Below, piece after piece: positions 54,219 through 63,065 of a DNA stretch of 64,000 nt. The first letter of the stretch is position 1, and the number at the start of each line of letters is the position of its first letter. Where the stretch lies: positions 62,001-126,000 of the forward strand of contig NZ_CACRYJ010000046.1 of the NCBI RefSeq assembly GCF_902703175.1, given 5' to 3'. A program made the translations under genes and the position numbers. Source of the DNA: Occultella aeris. GTDB taxonomy: Bacteria > Actinomycetota > Actinomycetes > Actinomycetales > Beutenbergiaceae. The notes beneath the pieces were generated by a model. That model did no database searches. It saw only the letters and a program-made list of their open reading frames with translations, and was not told the origin of the DNA.

Positions 54219-55007
54219 TCAGAGCGGCCGCACGGTGAGGATCTGTTCCGCCCGCCCGACCGGGCCGGCGACGTCGTGCAGCGTGGTGCTGGTCAGCCCC
54301 AGGCCGCTCGGACCGAAGGTGACGGACGTGTCGAGACCCACCCAGCCGCCGGCGGGCTGCCGGTGCAGATGGATGGTGAGATCGAGGTTCGGGTACATCC
54401 ACGCCGTCGGCGGCTGGCGGACGGCGATACCGTTCGCCGTGTCCACCAGGGTGATGAACGCGGCCTGCGGGCTCACGCTCCCACCCGCCACGAGGTCCGT
54501 GCCGGTGCGCAGCCACGCGGTGGTGCGGCCGGGCCGTGCGGGCGAGACGGCGCGCACGTCAAGGGATCTGACGTAGCCCCCACCCCAGGTCTCGGTCATC
54601 GGATGGCCGGCTGCCTGCTCCGGTCCGGGCAGTGGCTCCGGTGCACCGCCCGCCACCGCCGCGGTGTCCGTGGCGGCCACGAACCAGGCGCGGGCGAGGA
54701 CTGCCACGCGGCCCGCGATGGTCGCCGTGGCCTGGATCAGTTCGATGGTGCGGCCGGGCCGGATCGTCTCGACCTGGATCTCGCACTCGTCCTGGCCGAG
54801 CTGGCCGAGGATGTCGAAACTGATGCGGCCGAGCTGCTTGCCATCGGGCTCGGCCCGGTCGGCCCGGTGCAGGTCGATCGCGTGTGTGATCAAACCTCCG
54901 AGCGGGCTGAAGTGGATCTCGTCGTCCCGCCAGGCGCCGCCGGCCTGCCCGGTGGGGCGGTAGCGGCCGGGGCCGACGGGCTCGAAGTACGAGGGTCGCT
55001 GCGTCAT
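54219..55007 (-). CDS. Acyl-CoA thioesterase-family protein (double hot-dog)
   Basis: A 262-residue protein with two hot-dog halves, as in TesB-like thioesterases. FSPLGGLITHAIDL and RISFDILGQLGQDECEIQVETIRPGRTIEL-type sequence mark the first half; AAFITLVDTANGIAVRQPPTAWMYPNLDLTIHLHRQP the second, with the conserved Asp of VDTANG. It should hydrolyse acyl-CoA. The ATG at 55007 is preferred, with gagg nine bases upstream; an ATG at 55016 would add three residues. Confidence 0.82.
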   Translation of the reverse strand: MTQRPSYFEPVGPGRYRPTGQAGGAWRDDEIHFSPLGGLITHAIDLHRADRAEPDGKQLGRISFDILGQLGQDECEIQVETIRPGRTIELIQATATIAGRVAVLARAWFVAATDTAAVAGGAPEPLPGPEQAAGHPMTETWGGGYVRSLDVRAVSPARPGRTTAWLRTGTDLVAGGSVSPQAAFITLVDTANGIAVRQPPTAWMYPNLDLTIHLHRQPAGGWVGLDTSVTFGPSGLGLTSTTLHDVAGPVGRAEQILTVRPL

Positions 55008-55088
55008 GGACACCATCCTCGGCGTGTCGGCTCGGTGACTGGCGGCAGCAGCGCTGGCGCGGGCGGCCTCACCGCCGGTCGGGACGGC

Positions 55089-55331
55089 TCAGAGCGTGCC
55101 GAAGCCGACCCGGCGCGGTTCGTCGGCGCCGATCTCCACGTACCCGAGCGCCGCGACGGGAACGACGACGCGCCGGCCCTTGGTGTCCGTGAGGTCGAGC
55201 ACGGCGCCGTCGGTGCCGTCGGCCGACTTGGCGAGCGCCTCGTTGATCGACGCGACCACGGCGTCGCCGTCCTCGCTGATCTCAAGGCTCAGCTCGCGGG
55301 CGACGTTCTTGATGCCGATGGTGATCTCCAT
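55089..55331 (-). CDS. DUF3107 protein
   Basis: An 80-residue protein of the DUF3107 family, restricted to Actinobacteria (TB9.4, Rv3208A). It starts MEITIGIKNVARELSLEI and has VLDLTDTKGRRVVVPVAALGYVEIG, which are near the family consensus. cgaggag lies shortly before the ATG. Probably a small alpha/beta cytoplasmic protein of unknown role. Its neighbours (helicase, DUF3152, adnAB) are the same as in M. tuberculosis. Confidence 0.9.
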   Translation of the reverse strand: MEITIGIKNVARELSLEISEDGDAVVASINEALAKSADGTDGAVLDLTDTKGRRVVVPVAALGYVEIGADEPRRVGFGTL

Positions 55332-55471
55332 GGTTGCTCTCCTCGAGTTCTGGCGGGCCGCCCGCCGCGTCGGCGGGCTCCGGGCCCGTGCGGTGTTCCG
55401 GTGCAACTGCGTTCGCGGCGCATGTGTTCCGGCGAGCGGCTGCGGGTTCGAGTCTATGTCCCGGTCGATGA

Positions 55472-55477
55472 CACGAT
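55472..55477 (+). promoter_or_regulatory. -10-like CACGAT before the DUF3152 gene
   Basis: CACGAT ends six bases before the ATG at 55484. The spacer ggaccc gives no ribosome-binding site at a useful distance. Same layout as the other leaderless-type starts. Confidence 0.4.
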
Positions 55478-55483
55478 GGACCC

Positions 55484-56272
55484 ATGCGTGCCCGGCTCTT
55501 GATCGTCGCTGCCCTCCTGGTGGGGGCGGTTGCCGGTTGGCTCATCGCGCCCGCGGTGTTGCCGGGCGCCTGGCCCCCGGGCGCACCGGCGGTGCGGATG
55601 GCGCACACCATCCAGACCGATCAGGCGGAGGCCACCTTGCCGTGGGCCACGCTTGGCCCGCCGCCGCCCTCCCCGGAACCGGTCCTGAGTCCCGAGCAGA
55701 TCGCCGATCTGGCCGCCGGGGTGCTCGGGCGGGAGATTCCCCCCGTGGCCGGCGCCGACCTGGTGGCGGTGCCCGGGTCGGTGCCGGCGCCGGTTCCGAC
55801 GGCCCCGGAGGTGGTGCAGGTGCGGGTGGAGGTGGAGCAGGGGCTGCCCGTGGACGCCGCGGTGTTCGCGGGGTTCGTGATGGAGGTACTCAACGACCCG
55901 CGCGGCTGGGGTGCCGGAGGTGCCATGAGCTTCGCTCGTACCGACGGCACGGCCCAGATGCGCGTGGTCCTCGCCTCGCCGAGCGTTGTCGATCAGATGT
56001 GTGCCCCGCTGCGCACGGTCTCGTTGTACTCCTGTGGTCGCAACGGGCACGCGGCACTGAACGCGGAACGCTGGGCGATCGGCGGCGAACCGTTCCTGGC
56101 CGGCGGCGGTGACATCACGGCCTATCGCCAGTACCTCGTGACCCACGAGGTGGGGCACCTGCTGGGACATCCACACGAGCAGTGCCCCGCCGCCGGGTCG
56201 CTCGCACCGGTGATGGTGCAACAGAGCATGTCCCTGCAGGGCTGCCTGCCGAACGCATGGCCGAACCCTTGA
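55484..56272 (+). CDS. DUF3152 secreted or anchored metallopeptidase-like protein
   Basis: A 262-residue protein. An N-terminal hydrophobic stretch (LLIVAALLVGAVAGWLI) acts as signal or anchor. The C-terminal domain has HEVGHLLGHPH, which fits the metzincin zinc motif HExxHxxGxxH exactly (His221, Glu222, His225, His231), and then Cys234. The end (APVMVQQSMSLQGCLPN) resembles the Met-turn region of such proteases and is typical for DUF3152. So a zinc peptidase acting outside the cell is likely, though substrates are unknown. Rv3207c is the M. tuberculosis relative, in the same place upstream of adnAB. Confidence 0.87.
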   Translation: MRARLLIVAALLVGAVAGWLIAPAVLPGAWPPGAPAVRMAHTIQTDQAEATLPWATLGPPPPSPEPVLSPEQIADLAAGVLGREIPPVAGADLVAVPGSVPAPVPTAPEVVQVRVEVEQGLPVDAAVFAGFVMEVLNDPRGWGAGGAMSFARTDGTAQMRVVLASPSVVDQMCAPLRTVSLYSCGRNGHAALNAERWAIGGEPFLAGGGDITAYRQYLVTHEVGHLLGHPHEQCPAAGSLAPVMVQQSMSLQGCLPNAWPNP

Positions 56273-56312
56273 ACGGGCCGCCGGTGTCGCAGCCGCGTGA
56301 TCTGATGCCGGC

Positions 56313-59300
56313 ATGAGTTCCGCAGCGGTCCGCGACCCGTCGGGTCGGCCGGACCCGTCGCAGGAGGCGGCGCGGCGGGCCATTGGTGCCGGCGGCCACC
56401 ACGTGGTGCATGGCGCGCCGGGCTCTGGCAAGACGCAGACGGCACTCGCCGCGTTCGTCGACGCCCTCGAGTCCGCCGACGCCCGGTCGGCGAACCTGTT
56501 CCTGGTGCCCACCCGCCAACGCGCGGCGGTGCTCCGCGACGAGGTGGCGCGCCGGTTGCGCCGAACGACCGGCACCGCGCTGGTCCGCACGCCCGCATCG
56601 CTGGCGTTCGCGATCCTGCGGCTGCGGGCGAGCCACCGCGGCGAGGCCGCGCCCACGCTCATCACCGGCCCGGAGCAGGACCAGGTGCTCGCCGAGCTCC
56701 TGGCCGGCCACCTCGAGGGGGAGGGGGCGAACATCGACTGGCCGGCCGCCGTCGGGCCTGCGACCCGGTCCTTGCGAGCCTTCCGCGACGAACTGCGGGA
56801 CCTGTTGATGCGCGCCGCCGAGGCCGGCCTGGACGGGCCCGGCCTGGCCGCGTGGGGCGAGCGGCACGGCCGGCCGGAGTGGCGGGCAGCGGGCGCTCTG
56901 CTGACGGAGTACACGGAGGTGACCTCGCTCGGTGAGCTGACACCCGATCGCGGCGCCCGGTTCGACGCGGCCACGATCGTCGACGAGGCGGTCGGGGCGC
57001 TGCGGTCCTGGGAGCGCGAGGTGCCCGGCGTGCCCCGACCGCGGTGGGACCTCGTGGTCCACGACGACTACCAGGACGCCACGATGGCCACGGCCCGCCT
57101 CCTGGAGGCAATGGCCGACGACGGCACGCGCCTCGCGTTGTTCGGTGACCCGGACATCGGGGTCCAGGGCTTTCGTGGCGGGCTGCCCGCGTTGCTGCAC
57201 TCGGCGACCCTGCCGCCCGCCCGCGGCGGGCCGGAGAGCGGACCGACGTCCCCCGGTCTGTGGGGGGCAGGCGAACATGTCCTCGAGACGGTCTGGCGGC
57301 ACGGGGACCCGGTACGCACTGCGGTCGCGACGCTGACCGCATCGTTGCCGACCATGCAGGAGACCCGCCGACGGCGCGCTCAGGCGACGGGCGACGGGTC
57401 CGACACGGTCGGTGAGGTGCGCACCGCGGTGCTCGCGAGCCAGGCCCAGGAGGTGGCGTTCATCGCCCGGGAACTGCGCGAGCAGCACCTGCACGACGGC
57501 GTGCCGTGGTCCCGGATGGCGGTGATCGTGCGCTCGGGATCGGACATCGGCACGATCCGGCGTGGCCTGCGCACAGCCGGGATCCCACTCGCGATGGCGG
57601 CCCCGGACCGGCCACTGCGGGACGAGCCGGCGGTCCGTCCGCTGCTGATCGCGCTCGAGTGTGTGCTCGCCGATGACGTCAAGCCGGTGGCCGGCACCGA
57701 GCTGCTGCTCTCCCCGCTCGGTGGACTTGACCCGGTATCGCTGCGTTCCCTGCGCCGGGCTCTGCGCCAGGCCGAACGGACCGACGGCGGCGACCGGCAC
57801 TCGGATGATCTGCTCGCGGCGGCACTGACCGATCGGGCGACCCTCGCCGCACTACCGGTCCGGCACCGACGCGGTCCGCAGCGGGTGGCCGAGGTCCTGG
57901 CCGCGGGTCGGGCGGCGCTCGACGCGCCGGAGTCCAGCGTCGAGACGGTCCTCTGGGCCCTCTGGGACGCCGCCGGTCTCGCGGCGACCTGGCAGCAGCG
58001 CGCCCTGACCGGAGGTGCCGCGGCCGACCGGGCGGACGCCGACCTGGACGCGGTGATGGCGCTGTTCCGCGCCGCGGAGCAGTTCGTCGACCGGACCGCA
58101 CGGTCCACGCCGTCGGGCTTCGTGCACCACCTGTCCGCCCAGGACTTCCCGGCCGACACGTTGGCCGCGCGCGGGTCGTTGGGCGACTCGGTGGCCGTGC
58201 ACACCCCGGCGAGCGCCGCGGGCGCGGAGTGGGACGTCGTGGTCGTGGCCGGTGTCCAGGAGGACACCTGGCCGGACCTGCGGATCCGGGACACCCTGCT
58301 CGGCGCCGCCGACCTCGCGGACATCGCCACGGCACGGCACGTGCACCTGTCCACCGGGGCCGGTGCGGCCGCGGGCGGCGGCGCCATCGCTGCCGATGCC
58401 GATGCTGGGGGAGCCGGCGACGTCGCAGGCGAGGGCAGCACCGGTGGCCCCGGCCCGCGCCGCGGGTCCGCGAACCTGATCGCGATCCGGGCGGAGCGGA
58501 ACCGCCGGGCCCGCCGCGAGGTCTATGAGGGCGAGCTCCGTACGTTCGTGATGGCCTGCTCGCGGACCCGCCGGAGCCTGCTCGTCACCGCCGTCCTGGA
58601 CACCGACGCCCGGCCGTCGGAGTTCTTCGAGGCTCTCGCCCCGGACGGCATCGAGGCCCAGAACGTCCGGAGCGTGCCAAGCCCGCTGGACCTGCGCGGC
58701 CTGGTCGGCGAGCTGCGGGCTGCGGTCCGCCCGGTCCTGAGCGGAGCCGAGATCCGGCCCGACCAGGTGGCCCTCGCCTCGGAGGCGGCCGCCGTACTCA
58801 CCCACCTGGCCGGACATCACGTGGACGGTGCGGACCCGGGCACCTGGCCGGCTCTGACGGTGCCCACGTCCAGCGCGCCGCTCTGGCAGGACCTGACTCC
58901 GGTGACGGTGACGCCGTCCACAGTCGAGACCGTCGCGGCCTGCCCGCTGCGGTGGGCGCTGACCACCTCGGGTGGCCGCCGCGGCGACAGCGCGTCGCAG
59001 AGCCTGGGCAATCTCGTCCACGAGATCGCCGCGGCGGCGCCGCACGGCACGGAGCCCGAGCTGCTCGCGGACCTGGACGCGCGCTGGCACGAGCTGGACC
59101 TCGGTGACGGGTGGATGGGCCGGCGCGACCGGAGCCGCGCCGAGGAGATGATCCGCAAGCTCGCCGGCTACCAGGCCGCCCATCCCGGCCGGGTGGAGAC
59201 CGAGGTGGAGTTCGGCGCGGACCTCGGCCGGGTCGCGCTGCGGGGCCGGGTGGACCGGGTCGAGTACACCGGGGCCGGGGTGCGGATCGTCGACCTCAAG

Positions 59301-59672
59301 ACGGGCAGCACGGCGATCAGTGCCGCCGACGCCGGGCGCAACCCCCAACTGGGGAGCTATCAGGTGGCCGCCGAGCAGGGCGCCTTCCACGGGGAGGGTA
59401 CGGCTGGTGCGGCGCTGCTCTACGTGGGTACGAGCGCCAAGTCGGGCGCGGTGACCCGGGATCAGACACCTCTGCACGATGACCCCGAGCCGGGCTGGGC
59501 CACCGAGATGCTCACCCAGGCAGCCGAGACCATGGCCGGGGCGGGCTTCACCGCCCAACCGGGACCGCTGTGCCGCACCTGCGTGGTGCGGACCTCGTGC
59601 CCTGCGCAACCGGAGGGGTCACGGGTCACCGGTGCCCTCGGCGGCGCGCACACCGAGGAGGGGGCGCGGTGA
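56313..59672 (+). CDS. adnA: AdnA: helicase-nuclease subunit with Fe-S nuclease domain
   Basis: A 1,119-residue UvrD-like motor with a C-terminal RecB-type nuclease, subunit of the actinobacterial AdnAB end-resection machine. Walker A GAPGSGKT is at 34-41. The Walker B region reads HDDYQDA (250-256), with Asp where the active motor has Glu. The nuclease core is VDRVEYTGAGVRIVDLKTG, with Asp994 and Lys996. Cys877, Cys1087, Cys1090 and Cys1096 form the C-(n)-CxxC-x5-C pattern of a 4Fe-4S cluster. Residues about 680-716 are an Ala/Gly-rich insert. Its stop overlaps adnB by four bases. No ribosome-binding site is visible. Confidence 0.92.
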   Translation: MSSAAVRDPSGRPDPSQEAARRAIGAGGHHVVHGAPGSGKTQTALAAFVDALESADARSANLFLVPTRQRAAVLRDEVARRLRRTTGTALVRTPASLAFAILRLRASHRGEAAPTLITGPEQDQVLAELLAGHLEGEGANIDWPAAVGPATRSLRAFRDELRDLLMRAAEAGLDGPGLAAWGERHGRPEWRAAGALLTEYTEVTSLGELTPDRGARFDAATIVDEAVGALRSWEREVPGVPRPRWDLVVHDDYQDATMATARLLEAMADDGTRLALFGDPDIGVQGFRGGLPALLHSATLPPARGGPESGPTSPGLWGAGEHVLETVWRHGDPVRTAVATLTASLPTMQETRRRRAQATGDGSDTVGEVRTAVLASQAQEVAFIARELREQHLHDGVPWSRMAVIVRSGSDIGTIRRGLRTAGIPLAMAAPDRPLRDEPAVRPLLIALECVLADDVKPVAGTELLLSPLGGLDPVSLRSLRRALRQAERTDGGDRHSDDLLAAALTDRATLAALPVRHRRGPQRVAEVLAAGRAALDAPESSVETVLWALWDAAGLAATWQQRALTGGAAADRADADLDAVMALFRAAEQFVDRTARSTPSGFVHHLSAQDFPADTLAARGSLGDSVAVHTPASAAGAEWDVVVVAGVQEDTWPDLRIRDTLLGAADLADIATARHVHLSTGAGAAAGGGAIAADADAGGAGDVAGEGSTGGPGPRRGSANLIAIRAERNRRARREVYEGELRTFVMACSRTRRSLLVTAVLDTDARPSEFFEALAPDGIEAQNVRSVPSPLDLRGLVGELRAAVRPVLSGAEIRPDQVALASEAAAVLTHLAGHHVDGADPGTWPALTVPTSSAPLWQDLTPVTVTPSTVETVAACPLRWALTTSGGRRGDSASQSLGNLVHEIAAAAPHGTEPELLADLDARWHELDLGDGWMGRRDRSRAEEMIRKLAGYQAAHPGRVETEVEFGADLGRVALRGRVDRVEYTGAGVRIVDLKTGSTAISAADAGRNPQLGSYQVAAEQGAFHGEGTAGAALLYVGTSAKSGAVTRDQTPLHDDPEPGWATEMLTQAAETMAGAGFTAQPGPLCRTCVVRTSCPAQPEGSRVTGALGGAHTEEGAR

Positions 59673-62600
59673 CCGACCACGCAGGTCGCACGCCGTCCGG
59701 CGCGACGCACTCCGCAGAGCCGGTCGCGGCCCGGCCGAGCGATGCCGCACCCGCGGGTTCGACGTGGACTGCGGCGCGGATCGCCGAGGCACTCGGCCAA
59801 CCGCCACCCACTGCCGAGCAGACCGAGGTCATCGAGGCACCGCTGACGCCGATGCTCGTCGTGGCCGGGGCCGGATCGGGCAAGACCGAGACGATGGCAG
59901 CGCGGGTGGTCCACCTGGTCGCGAACCGGCTGGTCGCGCCCGGGGAGATCCTCGGCCTGACGTTCACCAGGAAGGCCGCCGCCGAACTGTCGGGGCGGAT
60001 CCGGGTGCGGCTGCGCGCCCTGGCCCGGGCCGGGGTGGAGGGCGGGGACACCGTCGAGGACCGGCCGCGGATCGCGACCTACAACTCCTACGCCTCGGCG
60101 ATCGTGCGCGATCACGCGCTGCGGATCGGCGTGGATCCGGACGCCACTCTGATCGGGGACGCCGGCCGGTACCAGCTCGCCGAGCAGATCGTGGCCGCGT
60201 GGCACGACGACATCGACACCGCGCTCGCCCCCACCACCATCATCGACGCGGTCGCGGCGCTGTCCGCCGAGCTCAGCGAACACGGTCTCGAGCCGGCGCA
60301 GGCGGCGGCTGCCATGCAGCGGATCGCCGGCGAACTCCTGGCGAAGGCACCGGCCGGCCGGAGCCAGCGGCCGATGGCCCAGACCCTCAAGGTGACCGAC
60401 TCCCTCGGCACCCGCGCCCAGCTGATGGACCTCGTGGCCGCGTTCGCCGAGCGGAAGCGGCGCGGCGGCGTCGTCGACTTCGGGGACCAGGTCCGCCTCG
60501 CCGCCACCATCGCCGCCGCCGTGCCGGAGGTCGGTGAGGCCGAACGGTCCCGGTACCGCGTGGTGCTGCTCGACGAGTACCAGGACACCTCGATCGCCCA
60601 GGTGCAGATGTTGCGTGCGCTGTTCGCCACCGGGCACCCGGTGACCGCCGTGGGCGACCCGAACCAGGCGATCTACGGCTGGCGTGGCGCCGCTGCCGGG
60701 ACCCTGTTCGCGTTCCCCGAGGCGTTCCGTGAAGCGGACGGTGGCACGGCCAGGATCGCGCACCTGAGCACCGCCTGGCGCAACGACATCGCCATCCTCA
60801 CCGGCGCCAACCGCACCGCCGGCCCGTTGCGCGAGCTCGCTTCCGTCGGTGGGGCCGTCCGTGAGCTGCAGGCCCGGCCCGGTGCCGGCCCCGGCCGGGC
60901 GGTGGCCGTGTTCTGTGAGACGGCGCAGGAGGAGGCGGCCCGGATCGCCGACCTGCTCACCGAGCACTGGCACCCGGAGCACGCCAGCGCAGCGGTGCTG
61001 TGCCGCAAGCGTGCCCAGTTCCCGGTGATCGAGGCGGCCCTGAGGGCGGCCGGGCTGCCGTGTCAGGTGGTCGGGCTGGCGGGGCTGCTGTCGACGCCGG
61101 AGGTCTCCGACATCCGCGCCGCTCTGCAGGTGGCGCACGATCCCTCCCGTGGGGACGCGATGATGCGGCTGCTCACTGGGCCGTCGGTGAATCTGGGGGC
61201 GGCGGACCTGTACGCGCTGTCCCGTTGGGCCAGGTCCCAGGCCAGCGCCTGGGTGGCGCGCTCCGACGACGACGATCCCGACGAGGCGCCGGTGGTCCTG
61301 GAGGCGGCCGAGCAGGCTTCCCTCGTCGAGGCCGTGGACGTGCTGCCGCCGCCCGCCTGGCGCACGGGGGACGGGCGCAGCCTCAGCGAGGGCGCACGCC
61401 GTCGGCTGGGTCGGCTCGCCGCACAGATCCGTCAGATCCGGTCCCTCACCTATCTGTCGATGCCGGAACTCGTCACCGCCACCGAGACGATCCTCGACCT
61501 CGACATCGAGGTCCTCGCGTCGGTACCGGGAAGCGTCGGCCATGCCCGCCGGCACCTCGACGCGTTCACGTCCGCGGCCGCCTCGTTCGCCGGGGACTCG
61601 GATGCCCCGACCCTTGGCGCGTTCCTGACCTACCTGGACGTCGCCGAGGACGAGGAGCGGGGTCTCGAGGTGGTCGAGGCCGAACCGGACCCCACCGCGA
61701 TCCAGATCATGACCGTGCACGCGGCCAAGGGACTGGAGTGGGACACCGTGGTGGTGGCCGGCATGAACGAGGGCAGCTTCCCGTCCATCCCGAGCCGGAA
61801 CGGCTGGCTCACCGCGGTCGCGAGCCTCCCGTACGAACTGCGCGGCGACGCGGACTGGCTCCCGGAACTGGACATCGAGGGCGCAACCACGCACAAGGAG
61901 ATGGACCTCGTGCTCGCCGAGTTCAAGGAGGCCGAGGGGGATCGGCTCCTCGCCGAGGAACGCCGGCTCGCCTACGTCGCGCTGACCCGGGCCAAGCACA
62001 CCCTCATGCTGAGCGGCTCGTTCTGGTCGGGTGAGCGCAAGACCCCCACCGCGCCGTCGGTGTTCCTCACCGAACTCGTCGGCGGCGGTCTGGTCGAGAC
62101 CGGCCCCGACTGGCCCACCGCGTCGGCGCACGAGGTGAACCCCGGCACAGGCGCGCAGACGTACGGGTACTGGCCCGAGCAGCGCGATCCCAGCGCGGCG
62201 ATCGCGGGACGGTGGGCGGAGATCTGGGCCGCGGCGGCGGCAGACGCGACCGGGTCACCCGACGCACCGGTCACCGCATCAGGAGCGGCCTGGTGGCGCG
62301 ATGCCCAGCTGCTGCTCGCCGAGCGGGGCGCCGCCGCGCACACCCAGGTTCCGCCGCCGGAGCACCTGTCCGCGTCGGCCGTCGTCGGGCTCGCAGCCGA
62401 CGCCGAGGAGTTCGTCCGCAACCGCCGACGTCCGATCCCGCGGCGACCCAGCGTCGCTGCCCGGCGGGGCACCCGCTTCCACGCCTGGGTGGAGCAGTAC
62501 TTCGGGGCGAGTTCCCTGATCGAGATGGACGCGCTCCCCGGCGCCGACGACGACGCAGCCGGATCGGAACGCGCGCTCGCCGAGTTGCAGCAGGCGTTCC

Positions 62601-63034
62601 TCGGCTCGCCGTGGGCAGCCCGCACCCCCGTGGCCGTCGAGGTCGACATCGAGACCCCGGTCGCGGGAATCACGATCCGCTGCCGCATCGACGCCGTCTT
62701 CAGCGACGGTGACGGGGTCCACATCGTCGACTGGAAGACCGGGGCGGCACCGCACTCACGCGAGGCACTGCGGGCCCGGCAGATGCAGCTGGCGCTCTAC
62801 CGGATCGCCTGGTCCCGGCTGCACGGCATGCCGCTGGAGCACGTACGCGCCTCCTTCCACTACGTGGCCGAGGCCGTCACGGTCAGTGGTGACGACCTCG
62901 CCGAGGCGGACGTGGCCGAGGTGCTTGCCCAGGTCGGTCCCGAGACCATGCTGGCCGCCCGCCCGCGGGCCAGGATCGACCGCTCGGACCGACCCGGTGC
63001 CGACGTCGAGATCGTCGCGGACACGCTCTGGTGA
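59669..63034 (+). CDS. adnB: AdnB: lead helicase-nuclease subunit
   Basis: A 1,121-residue UvrD/RecB-like protein. The motor is complete: Walker A AGAGSGKT at 66-73, LGLTFTRKAAAEL, Walker B LLDEYQDTS with Asp302 and Glu303, GDPNQAIYGWRGA, TVHAAKGLEWDTV and the LTRAKHTLML end motif. The nuclease domain has VDWKTG with Asp1021 and Lys1023, but lacks the Fe-S cysteines of AdnA, as known for this heterodimer. The GTG start overlaps the adnA stop (GTGA) and follows gaggag. With AdnA it unwinds and trims double-strand breaks. Confidence 0.93.
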   Translation: MTDHAGRTPSGATHSAEPVAARPSDAAPAGSTWTAARIAEALGQPPPTAEQTEVIEAPLTPMLVVAGAGSGKTETMAARVVHLVANRLVAPGEILGLTFTRKAAAELSGRIRVRLRALARAGVEGGDTVEDRPRIATYNSYASAIVRDHALRIGVDPDATLIGDAGRYQLAEQIVAAWHDDIDTALAPTTIIDAVAALSAELSEHGLEPAQAAAAMQRIAGELLAKAPAGRSQRPMAQTLKVTDSLGTRAQLMDLVAAFAERKRRGGVVDFGDQVRLAATIAAAVPEVGEAERSRYRVVLLDEYQDTSIAQVQMLRALFATGHPVTAVGDPNQAIYGWRGAAAGTLFAFPEAFREADGGTARIAHLSTAWRNDIAILTGANRTAGPLRELASVGGAVRELQARPGAGPGRAVAVFCETAQEEAARIADLLTEHWHPEHASAAVLCRKRAQFPVIEAALRAAGLPCQVVGLAGLLSTPEVSDIRAALQVAHDPSRGDAMMRLLTGPSVNLGAADLYALSRWARSQASAWVARSDDDDPDEAPVVLEAAEQASLVEAVDVLPPPAWRTGDGRSLSEGARRRLGRLAAQIRQIRSLTYLSMPELVTATETILDLDIEVLASVPGSVGHARRHLDAFTSAAASFAGDSDAPTLGAFLTYLDVAEDEERGLEVVEAEPDPTAIQIMTVHAAKGLEWDTVVVAGMNEGSFPSIPSRNGWLTAVASLPYELRGDADWLPELDIEGATTHKEMDLVLAEFKEAEGDRLLAEERRLAYVALTRAKHTLMLSGSFWSGERKTPTAPSVFLTELVGGGLVETGPDWPTASAHEVNPGTGAQTYGYWPEQRDPSAAIAGRWAEIWAAAAADATGSPDAPVTASGAAWWRDAQLLLAERGAAAHTQVPPPEHLSASAVVGLAADAEEFVRNRRRPIPRRPSVAARRGTRFHAWVEQYFGASSLIEMDALPGADDDAAGSERALAELQQAFLGSPWAARTPVAVEVDIETPVAGITIRCRIDAVFSDGDGVHIVDWKTGAAPHSREALRARQMQLALYRIAWSRLHGMPLEHVRASFHYVAEAVTVSGDDLAEADVAEVLAQVGPETMLAARPRARIDRSDRPGADVEIVADTLW

Positions 63035-63065
63035 GTAAACCGGCGGCGCCGCCCGAGCGCAGCAG

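Noticed and set aside
59462-62131. 889-codon open frame on the minus strand opposite adnA/adnB
   Set aside because: It is a mirror of the strongly GC-biased third positions of the real genes. Its translation is Arg/Gly/His-rich without any domain, while the plus strand encodes clear helicase motifs.
63042-63053. Palindrome ggcggcgccgcc after adnB as a terminator
   Set aside because: It has no loop and no T-run, and such GC palindromes arise often by chance in DNA of this composition.
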